DNA from: Candidatus Thorarchaeota archaeon
Lineage (GTDB): Archaea; Asgardarchaeota; Thorarchaeia; Thorarchaeales; Thorarchaeaceae
DNA: 47,185 nucleotides
Direction of reading: 5' to 3'
Assembly: GCA_011364905.1 (NCBI GenBank)
Contig: RDNZ01000021.1
Location: forward strand, 1-47,185
A program made the translations under genes and the position numbers. Below, in pieces: positions 35,176-43,007 of the stretch. The notes beneath the pieces are model-generated. The model had not been told where the DNA came from, made no database searches, and saw only the letters and a list, made by a program, of their open reading frames with translations. Numbering within the stretch: position 1 is the stretch's first letter; each line of letters starts with the position of its first letter.

Positions 35176-35285
35176 GGGTCTGGTACAGAGGGCTTCAAAC
35201 TCCCCTCCTAACCACGCGAATACCTACAAAGTAGGGTACCTACTTTCCCTTTTTACCTCTGCACCGGACCTGTCTTATTCTTCTT
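35176..35285 (+). ncRNA. structured small RNA candidate, element 2
   Basis: Arms 35177-35191 and 35256-35270 form a 15-bp stem with one G-U pair and one A-C mismatch. Inside is an 8-bp hairpin, AAAGTAGG / CCTACTTT (35228-35246, loop GTA), followed by a T-run. The unpaired core at 35193-35223 matches element 1 in about 27 of 31 positions, while stems differ in sequence. A TATA-like TTAATATA at 35147-35154 is about 27 nt before the stem; the 3' end is T-rich. TTCAAA-C-TCCCCTCC (35194-35208) can pair over 14 bp, with one bulged base, with the SD and start region of the beta-propeller gene (36662-36675, minus strand). CCTAC at 35223-35227 offers a competing hairpin with GTAGG (35231-35235). Function is inference. 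Confidence 0.62.
35231..35281 (+). repeat. 51-bp repeat, copy A (3' half of RNA element 2)
   Basis: Matches 36821-36871 in the same orientation at 49 of 51 positions. It covers the second arm of the internal hairpin, the T-run, the 3' arm of the closing stem and the start of the T-rich tail of RNA element 2. The two copies bracket the beta-propeller gene. Confidence 0.8.
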
Positions 35286-35318
35286 AGCAATGCTACCTCT
35301 TTACTGAATCTGCAAATA

Positions 35319-36662
35319 TCAACCGGTCCTCACAGCATTAGCAGGTGATGTCTTCCTTCTCCTAACAATCCAATACAATATTGGAATAGCAACAATCATG
35401 CTAGCTCCAGAAAAAATCACCAGATTTGTCAAATCAAATGGTGTGGGAGTTGTTGCACTTGTAGACTGATTCAGTGGATTGATATCATAGAAAAACACTA
35501 GCATTGTATCATATTCAGATGCGACAGGACTATCCGTTGTAGTTGCCAATGCAGCGAATCGGGCGCCTTGATTGACCATTGATTTTGGAAAGTCTAGCGA
35601 ATCTCTGATCAATGTATTAGCCCACAATTTCTCGCCCGACTCATCTGTTCTAACGAGCCATAGATTCTGGCCTTTGTTAGATATACTGTGCGTCCATCCA
35701 AACATCGCAAAACCATTGTCCTCGCATTGAACTATATCAACTCCTGATGTTGACTCTTGTGTTGGAAATCGTTGGTCATTATCTGCATAGGTTCTATTCC
35801 ACAAGAGAACTCCGTGTGAATCAGTCCGAATTGAGTACACTCTGTTTGGAAAGGTAGGCCAACCCTCAGGTTCCCATCGACCGGTCATTGCAAACCCACC
35901 ATCATGTGTTTCTAAACCTGACATAAGGAATTCATGACCGGCTTTGTCGTAGATTCTCTCCCAGATTATATCACCTGAACCATTCAACCTCATTCCCCAG
36001 AAATTCCCTTCACCATCTTCGGGTCTGTAGGAATTTCCGAACATCATGATGTCACCATTCTCACAAGAAGCAATAGCAGTGCAAACCAAACTGTTAGATG
36101 TATTTCCATGGAACCTACTCCAAACAACATTGCCATCGAAATCCAATCTATATATCCAAGCTTGCGTATAATTCTGCCCTTCCATTTTCAATTTTCCAGC
36201 AGTAACAATATCTCCATTTGGGAGCTCGACAATATCATCCAGACTTGACACGTCTTGGTTCACTTGAGGATATGTCTTATTCCACATTTCATCTCCAGAG
36301 GAGTCGATTCTAAGAAGCCAGGGAATATCAAAATCTCGTTCTCCTAGAAGGAGGAATCCATTGTCTTGACATTTAGCAAGTGCATGTAGATGTTCATTAC
36401 TGCTTGTTCCATATGTCCGAACCCAATACAAATCTCCGGAACTGTCTGTTTTGATCAGAACAAAATCGTTAGATCTTGATGATAGGTGGGAAAATCCACC
36501 GATGGCAAGACCACCATCACTACAAGAAATAATTTCAACCATGTGTTCCGAGTAATCAAAATTATAGATGTGGACATAGGGGACACCAGTTACTCCTCTT
36601 GGAAGTAAGGAACAAATCAGTGCGAAGATAATGAAAGCAACAGCATTTCTGCGAGACCGAAT
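35319..36662 (-). CDS. secreted beta-propeller-type repeat protein with C-terminal membrane anchor and probable ATT start
   Basis: An extracellular protein built of six or seven repeats of about 50 residues of the form DGG-x-A-x2-G, D-x-x-L-x-R-x-D-SSGD-x-x-W-x-R-x-Y, as in archaeal PQQ/kelch-like propellers, ending in a transmembrane helix (LVIFSGASMIVAIPILYWIV) and a basic RRRKTS stop-transfer. The first standard start, ATG 36542, leaves no signal peptide. Reading upstream in frame gives RSRRNAVAFIIFALICSLL, a clear signal peptide, opening at an ATT (36662-36660) just after an in-frame TGA. A strong SD, GGAGGGG at 36675-36669, lies 6 nt before that ATT. So 447 residues with a rare ATT start is my reading; a mutated start codon or a frameshift is possible. 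Confidence 0.7.
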   Translation of the reverse strand: MRSRRNAVAFIIFALICSLLPRGVTGVPYVHIYNFDYSEHMVEIISCSDGGLAIGGFSHLSSRSNDFVLIKTDSSGDLYWVRTYGTSSNEHLHALAKCQDNGFLLLGERDFDIPWLLRIDSSGDEMWNKTYPQVNQDVSSLDDIVELPNGDIVTAGKLKMEGQNYTQAWIYRLDFDGNVVWSRFHGNTSNSLVCTAIASCENGDIMMFGNSYRPEDGEGNFWGMRLNGSGDIIWERIYDKAGHEFLMSGLETHDGGFAMTGRWEPEGWPTFPNRVYSIRTDSHGVLLWNRTYADNDQRFPTQESTSGVDIVQCEDNGFAMFGWTHSISNKGQNLWLVRTDESGEKLWANTLIRDSLDFPKSMVNQGARFAALATTTDSPVASEYDTMLVFFYDINPLNQSTSATTPTPFDLTNLVIFSGASMIVAIPILYWIVRRRKTSPANAVRTG

Positions 36663-36820
36663 TCAAATCCCCTCCACAGGAATAACTACATTCTATCCTT
36701 GGCATCTAATCAATCTTGTGAACAAAGGCAGTTGCAGACCGATATTGTAGTCAAAAATCCACCTGAGAAAATAGAAAAATTTGTGGAACCATTTATGAAG
36801 GTTCGTGGATGGAGTTCATC

Positions 36821-36871
36821 GTAGAGTACCTGCTTTCCCTTTTTACCTCTGCACCGGACCTGTCTTATTCT
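36821..36871 (+). repeat. 51-bp repeat, copy B
   Basis: A near-exact copy (two mismatches) of 35231-35281. The 5' half of the RNA element (closing-stem arm and core) is absent here, so this is a fragment, not a full RNA gene. The two differences fall in the internal hairpin and weaken it. Confidence 0.8.
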
Positions 36872-36940
36872 GATTATTTCGTGACCTCTAGTGGGGCATC
36901 TCTTTAGAAACATTGAAACCAGCGAAGATGTAGGATATTG

Positions 36941-37279
36941 ATGAACGGAATAATGATGGGAAGAAGAAGAACGCAAAGGGATCCAACAAGAAGAAGAAGA
37001 CCGCGAGTGGTCAAGGAATTGATTCGGATTGGTTCAGGACCCGCAATGCTGTATCTCGTTGCGGGAACTGATAAAGCTGTTAAGTTGCTGAGGGAAGATG
37101 TGCAAGCGCTTGAGAAAGAGACTGGAAAACATATCGAGGAGATGTATGAAGAAGAGCTCGTAAAGGGAATGCAACGTCTAGATGTAGAAGCGATCCATTT
37201 GACCGATGATGAGAAAGATATAGTTAGATTAGCATCCAAGTATGTATTAGCAGGCTACTTCATTCTTAGCGAAACTTGA
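36941..37279 (+). CDS. small basic/helical protein of unknown function
   Basis: A 112-residue cytoplasmic protein with a strongly basic N-terminus (GRRRTQRDPTRRRRPR) suited to nucleic-acid or membrane-surface contact, then a helical region rich in Lys and Glu (LLREDVQALEKETGKHIEEMYEEE) and a C-terminal helix. ATG at 36941, its immediate TTG neighbour at 36938 and an internal ATG at 36956 are all possible starts. No family is recognised. The next gene, for a membrane protein, follows after 36 bp. Confidence 0.55.
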   Translation: MNGIMMGRRRTQRDPTRRRRPRVVKELIRIGSGPAMLYLVAGTDKAVKLLREDVQALEKETGKHIEEMYEEELVKGMQRLDVEAIHLTDDEKDIVRLASKYVLAGYFILSET

Positions 37280-37315
37280 AAATCAGCTTCAGCTAAACAA
37301 TTGATTTTTTAGGCA

Positions 37316-37966
37316 TTGCCACGGATTCTATACGGAGGACTGTATTTGACTTCTGGAGAAATGGAAGGAGAGCCCTTTATTGATTGGACAGGACTCAGAC
37401 CATCTGAACGGGATAATTTCCAGATGTATGTAAGCGCGGTTCACGTTGGCGTCGGAATCGGAATATCTATCTTAAGTTACCCTGGCGATCTACTTTCGTG
37501 GAATGAGGGCATAGGAATACTGTTACCAAGTCTAATTGCCCTAACTGGTCTAGCCTATCTACTCCCAACGGGAATCAATTGGTATCGGGACGAGTTCCTT
37601 CCCTTCGTAAATAGATTCATCGAGATACCTAAGACTGAGAGTGACCATTTTCTAAGGTATCAAAGAATAATGCGTTTCGCTGTACTCGTTTCAGGATATC
37701 TTGATACGGTGGTTTGTCAAGCTGTGTATACATGGATTAACGCAGTTTTTCCTCCAATCGGGGTGAACCTTAATCCGGCATTAGATACAGAAGGGGGTCT
37801 CATTGCTGGTGTGGTTGTACTCTTTTTCATTCTTTGGTTCATCTTCATGGCTTTCTTTGAACTTATTCTTACATCGGTGTATCCTGATGTATTGCGTCTC
37901 GCAAGATTAGACAACAGCATTACAGAAGCTACTAAGAAGACTGCTGATGAACAGGAAGACAAGTAG
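37316..37966 (+). CDS. membrane protein of unknown function, about 216 aa
   Basis: Four predicted helices: two in the first half (VGIGISILSY, LLPSLIALTGLAYLL), then FAVLVSGYLDTVVCQAVYT and GVVVLFFILWFIFMAFFELIL, with a charged C-terminal tail. The start is uncertain: TTG at 37316 gives 216 aa; a TTG at 37346 has GGAGGA about 6 nt upstream; and ATG 37361 is a third option. It is probably co-transcribed with the basic protein before it. No family is recognised. Confidence 0.6.
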   Translation: MPRILYGGLYLTSGEMEGEPFIDWTGLRPSERDNFQMYVSAVHVGVGIGISILSYPGDLLSWNEGIGILLPSLIALTGLAYLLPTGINWYRDEFLPFVNRFIEIPKTESDHFLRYQRIMRFAVLVSGYLDTVVCQAVYTWINAVFPPIGVNLNPALDTEGGLIAGVVVLFFILWFIFMAFFELILTSVYPDVLRLARLDNSITEATKKTADEQEDK

Positions 37967-38029
37967 GATTACAGGAAGAATATGATGGGACGTTTCGATG
38001 GGAAGAGAGAGATGAGTTAAGCACTGATA

Positions 38030-39178
38030 TCATTTCTTTACAACAAGCAAAGGCCCATCAATCTTCACTGGTGTTTCGGGCGGAAGGTCTAGAAGCCAGT
38101 CCTCTAAATCCTCCATTTTCTCGAAACGAAGCAGAACCGCCAGTCGCTCCAATGGAAGTGTGTCATATCGGGTGATTACTTTTTTGAGCTGGAACATCCT
38201 GAAGGCGTCAAGTTCGGCTTTCTGTTCCTCTGCTCGGTCTTTTGAAGTGTCAATCCATGGACTGTCTACCTCAAAGTCCCAGATTTCCACATTGCCATCC
38301 ATTGAACCTGTTACAACATGCTTCCCATCAGGAGTCACGACCATGGAGTGAACATTCTCAGTAGATGTCAGACTCTGGAGAAGCACACCTCCACGAAGTA
38401 ACCAGGCTCTTATGGTTCCATCTGTTGATCCAGTAATGACATGCTGACCATCAGCAGTCACATGTATCATCACAATTGAGGTCTTATGACCAGTCATAGT
38501 CTTAAGAAGAGTCCCAGTTTCTAGGTCCCATAGATGGACAATCCCATCCTGACCGCCGGATAGTATGTATCGCGAGTCTGCCGTCATGGCAAGTGCAGTG
38601 ACGTTACCCTCGTGACCTTCAAGTTTCCTAATCTCCGCACCCAACTCGAAATCCCAAATCCAGACCATGCCTGGTGCATCAGAGGTGGGAGCTTTCTTGC
38701 TACCGCAGAGCATGTGCCGTCCATTAGGACTGATAGTGATGGTGTAGATTCCCTGTGAGTGTTCGAGATAGCGAAGCATTATGCCTCGGTCAATGTCCCA
38801 GAACCGAGCGATGCCGTCATCTCCACCAGTCACAATATATCGATTATCAGGGCTAACAGCGACTGCATTGATGTGAGCAGAATTTGGCGCGAGAGAGGTT
38901 CGGAGTGTCTGCCTGTCCAAGTCCCAAATCTTAACCGCAAGGTCCTTGTCTGCGATTGACACCAGTTGCGAGTCATCAGCCATTAGTTCTAGTCCGTAAA
39001 CAGGACCGTTATGACCCAGAAACTTGTGAATTTCCTTTCCACTAACAAAATCCCATAGACGGATTGATGCATCTTGACCACCAGACACAATGGTCTGTCC
39101 ATCCTTTGTTATAGCCAATGACCAGACCGTGAATTCATGCCCTTCTAACTGCAAATTAGGTGTTAATTCCCCTTCCAA
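38030..39178 (-). CDS. WD40-repeat protein with winged-helix-like C-terminus
   Basis: A 382-residue protein. Seven WD40 repeats (about residues 10-305) show the GH ... D-x-x-IRLWD pattern, for example SGGQDASIRLWDF and GGDDGIARFWDI, so a complete seven-bladed propeller is expected. The remaining 75 residues are not propeller: after a helical linker come YDTLPLERLAVLLRFEKMEDLEDWLLDL and VKIDGPLLVV, a helix-turn-helix plus strand pattern like PCI or winged-helix domains. Such proteins are interaction scaffolds. No signal peptide is present, so it is cytoplasmic. It is convergent with the membrane-protein gene. Confidence 0.88.
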   Translation of the reverse strand: MEGELTPNLQLEGHEFTVWSLAITKDGQTIVSGGQDASIRLWDFVSGKEIHKFLGHNGPVYGLELMADDSQLVSIADKDLAVKIWDLDRQTLRTSLAPNSAHINAVAVSPDNRYIVTGGDDGIARFWDIDRGIMLRYLEHSQGIYTITISPNGRHMLCGSKKAPTSDAPGMVWIWDFELGAEIRKLEGHEGNVTALAMTADSRYILSGGQDGIVHLWDLETGTLLKTMTGHKTSIVMIHVTADGQHVITGSTDGTIRAWLLRGGVLLQSLTSTENVHSMVVTPDGKHVVTGSMDGNVEIWDFEVDSPWIDTSKDRAEEQKAELDAFRMFQLKKVITRYDTLPLERLAVLLRFEKMEDLEDWLLDLPPETPVKIDGPLLVVKK

Positions 39179-39313
39179 ATAAATCGACTCTCTCAGATTT
39201 TATAGCAGCTAGAATCTCTGTATATGAATGAACAAAAGTTTGTCGATTGTGCAAATTGGATATTTCAACAAAAAAGAGGTAGTTGGTGGCACTGAGTGCC
39301 ACCATATTCGATT

Positions 39314-41773
39314 CTACTGTGCCTCAACTTCGATCTCGGCGTCCATGCCAAAATCAGCTGGTTGCATGCTCTTTCGTAGCGACCAGATTGTCATTGCGAA
39401 GAGAATGATGAGAGCAAACACCGCTGCAAAGACCAACGTTAAGCTCCCGCCGTTCTGAATCATGACAAGAACTGGAGCCAATATCAAGGCAAGCAGGTTC
39501 ACGACTTTAATCATCGGATTAAGCGCTGGACCAGCAGTATCCTTGAGTGGGTCACCAATGGTGTCGCCAACGACCCCACATGTGTGACGATCAGAACCTT
39601 TGCCAGTATTATTGGCCGGATCGCTAGGCTCGTCCTCGATGGATTTCTTCGCGTTATCCCAAGCTCCACCAGCATTAGACATGTATACGGCAAGGAGCTG
39701 ACCAGAAACGATGATTCCTCCAAGAAAGCCGCCGAGAGCTTCGACACCGAGTAATATAGCAACTATTAGAGGTATTGAAACTGTCATTGCAGCCAATGAA
39801 ATCAGTTCTTTCTGTGCCGCTGTGGTTGAGATATCAACAGCTCTAGAGTAGTCTGGTGTTTTGGTGCCCTCTAGGATACCAGGTATCCTGAATTGCCGGC
39901 GCACCTCTGTCACCATCTGACCTGCAGCGCGAGTCACAGCTTTGATGTTTACTGCTGAGAATAACCAAGGCAATGCTGCACCTAAGAGTAATCCTGAGAA
40001 AACTCGAGGATCATCAAGGAACAGATGGATTTGTGAGGGGTCTACACCTTCGAAAATGTCTAGTCTGTTAAGAGCCACAACGATGAAGCTGTCAAACAAG
40101 CTTACCGCCGCAATGACTGCCGAGGCAATAGCAACACCTTTCGTGATAGCTTTGGTCGTATTTCCTACCGCGTCAAGCTCAGCCATTGTCTTCATTGCAT
40201 CTTCATCAAAGTCACCTGGTGATAGTTCACCGATGCCAGCTGCATTGTCGCTGATGGGGCCATATGAGTCCATTGCCACATTGTTGCCTGTGTGAGAGAG
40301 CATCCCGATACCAATGAGCGCAATACCGTATAATGTCCATAAATTGCCAGTAACGAGATCAGCGACTATCACCCCTGTCGGAAGAATAGCTGCATTGATC
40401 ACAAATGGTGCAATAGCAAGAGCTATTGGTGAGAAGAATAGAGCCCAAGCAATACCAAAGGTCGCGACAATAACAACCAAGGCGGCGACTGTTGATTCAT
40501 ATCCTGCAACTATCCCAGTCAGAATGAATGTAGCTTGTCCAGTGTCAGCAGCTTTCACGATCTCTTGTACTGGAGGCTTTCGCAGCGATGTGAAATAGCT
40601 CGTTATGGGATTGAATGACACAGCCAGCATCACACCCACTGCTATAAGGATACCAAATCGCAAGTCTCCAACATAGAACCATGAAAGAAGTCCTGTCAAT
40701 GTAATAGTGAAGATACTCGAAGCTTCGTAAGACATGAACATAGCCTTCTCAGCATAGACAGCTCGTTTCCGTAATAGTCTGGGCCATACGGGAACCATGA
40801 CTGTCCCAATCATTGATGAAATGACTCCAACTGCTCTGACAAAAAGTGGAAAGACCACAACTGCCAGAGGAGAAGCAAATGGAATTGGAATGAAGAAGTC
40901 CCTAAGCGCATCTTGCATATCAAGATATAGTACGATTGCTAGTATTAGAGCAGAAACGATTGTGACCTCATACGACTCAAAAATGTCTGCAGCCATTCCT
41001 GCACAATCGCCCACATTATCACCAACTAGGTCAGCAACAACCGCCGCATTTCTTGGATCATCCTCTGGAAGGCCTTGTTCAACCTTTCCAACAAGATCTG
41101 CACCTACATCGGCGGCCTTTGTGTAGATGCCACCGCCAACCCTCATGAATAGAGCCAATAGAGTGCCTCCAAGACCAAAGCCAAGAAGTGCATCTGGAGC
41201 GGCAATTCCGAATATTATGAAGACAATAGTTCCACCGAGGAGACCAAGTCCATCAGTGAGCATTCCAGTAAAGGTCCCGCCTCTATATGATATTGTCAAT
41301 GCGCGATTGTATCGATTTTCTCCTTCTCGTGTAGCCTGTGCAACCCTAATATTGGACTCAACAGCTATTCGCATACCAAGCTGCCCCACTGTAAGTGAGA
41401 AGCTTGCTCCAACCATGAAGGCTATCGAGCGGCCAATCCCTACAAGGATTTTACCCCACTCTGGATCTGCTTCAAATAGTTGCTGGGTCCCCCTCTCTGG
41501 GGTCGTTATGTATACGGTAAAGAAGAGAAGGAATGCTAGGATTAGGATAATGGGGAGAATTGTCTTTAGCTGTCGGTTCAGATAAGACAATGCACCTTCC
41601 TTGACTCCATTCCAGACCTTCTGCATCTGCTCAGTCCCTTTGTTCTCTTTAAGAACACCTCTCCTGAGCCACCAGGCATACACGAGACTTACTAGAGCGG
41701 CGACGATAACAGTAAGAATCATCGCTCGTTCAACAGGTGACATTGTATCTAAGAAAGTCTCGAGTAATTGCAT
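39314..41773 (-). CDS. hppA: membrane-bound proton-translocating pyrophosphatase
   Basis: Couples hydrolysis of pyrophosphate to ion pumping across the membrane. The 819 residues have about sixteen helices. The first catalytic loop is DVGADLVGKVEQG followed by DNVGDCAGMAADIFE; the second is NAGGAWDNAKKSIE with GDTIGDPLKDTAGPALNP. The GNTTKAITKG motif has Lys where K+-dependent enzymes have Ala, which marks the K+-independent, H+-pumping class. It is longer than most family members because of an extended N-terminal region and loops near 290-350. The start ATG has GGTGA 8 nt upstream. It gives a way to use pyrophosphate from biosynthesis to build membrane potential. Confidence 0.95.
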   Translation of the reverse strand: MQLLETFLDTMSPVERAMILTVIVAALVSLVYAWWLRRGVLKENKGTEQMQKVWNGVKEGALSYLNRQLKTILPIILILAFLLFFTVYITTPERGTQQLFEADPEWGKILVGIGRSIAFMVGASFSLTVGQLGMRIAVESNIRVAQATREGENRYNRALTISYRGGTFTGMLTDGLGLLGGTIVFIIFGIAAPDALLGFGLGGTLLALFMRVGGGIYTKAADVGADLVGKVEQGLPEDDPRNAAVVADLVGDNVGDCAGMAADIFESYEVTIVSALILAIVLYLDMQDALRDFFIPIPFASPLAVVVFPLFVRAVGVISSMIGTVMVPVWPRLLRKRAVYAEKAMFMSYEASSIFTITLTGLLSWFYVGDLRFGILIAVGVMLAVSFNPITSYFTSLRKPPVQEIVKAADTGQATFILTGIVAGYESTVAALVVIVATFGIAWALFFSPIALAIAPFVINAAILPTGVIVADLVTGNLWTLYGIALIGIGMLSHTGNNVAMDSYGPISDNAAGIGELSPGDFDEDAMKTMAELDAVGNTTKAITKGVAIASAVIAAVSLFDSFIVVALNRLDIFEGVDPSQIHLFLDDPRVFSGLLLGAALPWLFSAVNIKAVTRAAGQMVTEVRRQFRIPGILEGTKTPDYSRAVDISTTAAQKELISLAAMTVSIPLIVAILLGVEALGGFLGGIIVSGQLLAVYMSNAGGAWDNAKKSIEDEPSDPANNTGKGSDRHTCGVVGDTIGDPLKDTAGPALNPMIKVVNLLALILAPVLVMIQNGGSLTLVFAAVFALIILFAMTIWSLRKSMQPADFGMDAEIEVEAQ

Positions 41774-42049
41774 TTATCTTTCACCACTTCAAGGGTCTCC
41801 GGCCTATTGAAATGGCAATCTACCACTTAGTATGAAACCCTTGGCGTTTCGATTCCCGCAATTTTGCCCCCCTTTAAGGGTTACCTTTGGACAGGGTTTG
41901 TGAAAATTCAGGACTATTGTAAGTAATTCCTAAGTAACTGATAATCAATCATGAGCGCAGTTTGCGGTTTTTCGTCGAAAGAGATTCCTTTTGGAAAGTT
42001 CAATCAGAATGAGGATGCAATCTTTGTCAAGGAGTTTGCTGCTGGAGAG

Positions 42050-42126
42050 TGGTGGACCGAGCGAGATTTGAACTCGCGACCTTCTGGATGCAAACCAGAC
42101 GATCTGCCAGGCTGATCTATCGGCCC
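42050..42126 (-). tRNA. tRNA-Ala (anticodon TGC)
   Basis: On the minus strand the acceptor stem GGGCCGA pairs with TCGGTCC and contains the G3-U70 wobble that identifies alanine tRNA. The anticodon loop TTTGCAT, closed by CTGG/CCAG, gives anticodon TGC. The T-arm GCGAG-TTCAAAT-CTCGC is complete. The 3' CCA is encoded (42052-42050) after discriminator A. A TTAAAAC stretch at about 42156-42162 could be its TATA box. Confidence 0.95.
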
Positions 42127-42218
42127 ACGTCTATCGAGAGCGTTTTCGACTAGTTGTTTTAACCCTTACGCTATTTACGATTTTCAGAGCAGTTTCAGAC
42201 AACTGGTGTGTCTTCAAA

Positions 42219-42830
42219 CTATTGGCTCTCAGCACTATAGTCTTCTCGGATTGCGTCAAGCCAGAAAGGAGCGCCTTTCAATTTTGAGGCTTCCTCAACA
42301 CTAAGTTCCTCAATCTCGACCATGGACATGTCGTCAGGGATGATACCACTAACGCCAGCAGGATCTTCAAGAATCAGCGTAAAGGGGAATTCGCCATCTG
42401 CAGCAGATTCCATCTTTGAGAGGATCTCGGTGCCTTTTGTCTTCTCTTCTGGAGTATCTGCAAAGCCAATCGCAGTTTCTACTACAGACATCGTCCTCTG
42501 AAGAACTCCCTCGACATTTGTGATAAATGACTCCGCGGCAGGTCCGGGCTCGACATCAATCCCAAACTCAGGAAATCGGATTGTTCCGGAACCAGACCGA
42601 ACAACCCGTGCGCGAAGAAGAGATGGGTCGTTAACGTGAAGAGTGAAACGGGAGGGTTTCCGTTGTTCAGCAGAAAACACATCATTATGTGTAAAATGAC
42701 AGGATGGACAATCCATCGAGAAGATGACTAGCTCGTTAAAGAATGGAATACTGTAGAGCATAGACCGCACCTTTAGGTTCGCCGCATTACACGATGGACA
42801 TACTATTCCAATCTCTTCCTTGTCCGACAT
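42219..42830 (-). CDS. ZPR1 zinc-finger domain protein
   Basis: An archaeal single-domain relative of eukaryotic ZPR1, about 203 residues. The zinc finger is CPSC-x27-CPSC near residues 9-44 (IVCPSCNAANLK, IFSMDCPSCHFTHNDV). The following beta-rich domain contains RVVRSGSGTIRFPEFGIDVEPG and a helical GVLQR segment, as in the ZPR1 alpha/beta extension. Eukaryotic ZPR1 binds elongation factor eEF1A; the archaeal role is less clear. ATG 42830 aligns best with family members; a longer form from 42884 is possible. It lies 93 bp upstream of the tRNA-Ala gene on the same strand. Confidence 0.9.
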   Translation of the reverse strand: MSDKEEIGIVCPSCNAANLKVRSMLYSIPFFNELVIFSMDCPSCHFTHNDVFSAEQRKPSRFTLHVNDPSLLRARVVRSGSGTIRFPEFGIDVEPGPAAESFITNVEGVLQRTMSVVETAIGFADTPEEKTKGTEILSKMESAADGEFPFTLILEDPAGVSGIIPDDMSMVEIEELSVEEASKLKGAPFWLDAIREDYSAESQ

Positions 42831-43007
42831 GTCAACCGGTTTTGATTTGATAGCTGTTCCTATAAGGCTGACCCTGTAGACCACGTTGAATTGCTGAATA
42901 CATCACTAGAAGGCTCAAAAGCATACGTACATACTCCGCACATGTAGGGTCATCAACTGCAACGATTACGATAGAGATTGACCAATATGTGAAGAGGATT
43001 GCACCCC

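Noticed and set aside
35100..35225. Minus-strand mini-frames at the RNA elements, starting with TTG right after GGAGGGGAG
   Set aside because: The start codons are only 1-3 nt from the SD-like sequence, the products would be 20-36 residues and unrelated to each other, and the TATA boxes and T-rich ends fit the plus strand.
36821..36871. Third full copy of the structured RNA
   Set aside because: The 5' stem arm and the conserved core are missing upstream (36660-36820), so only a fragment is present.
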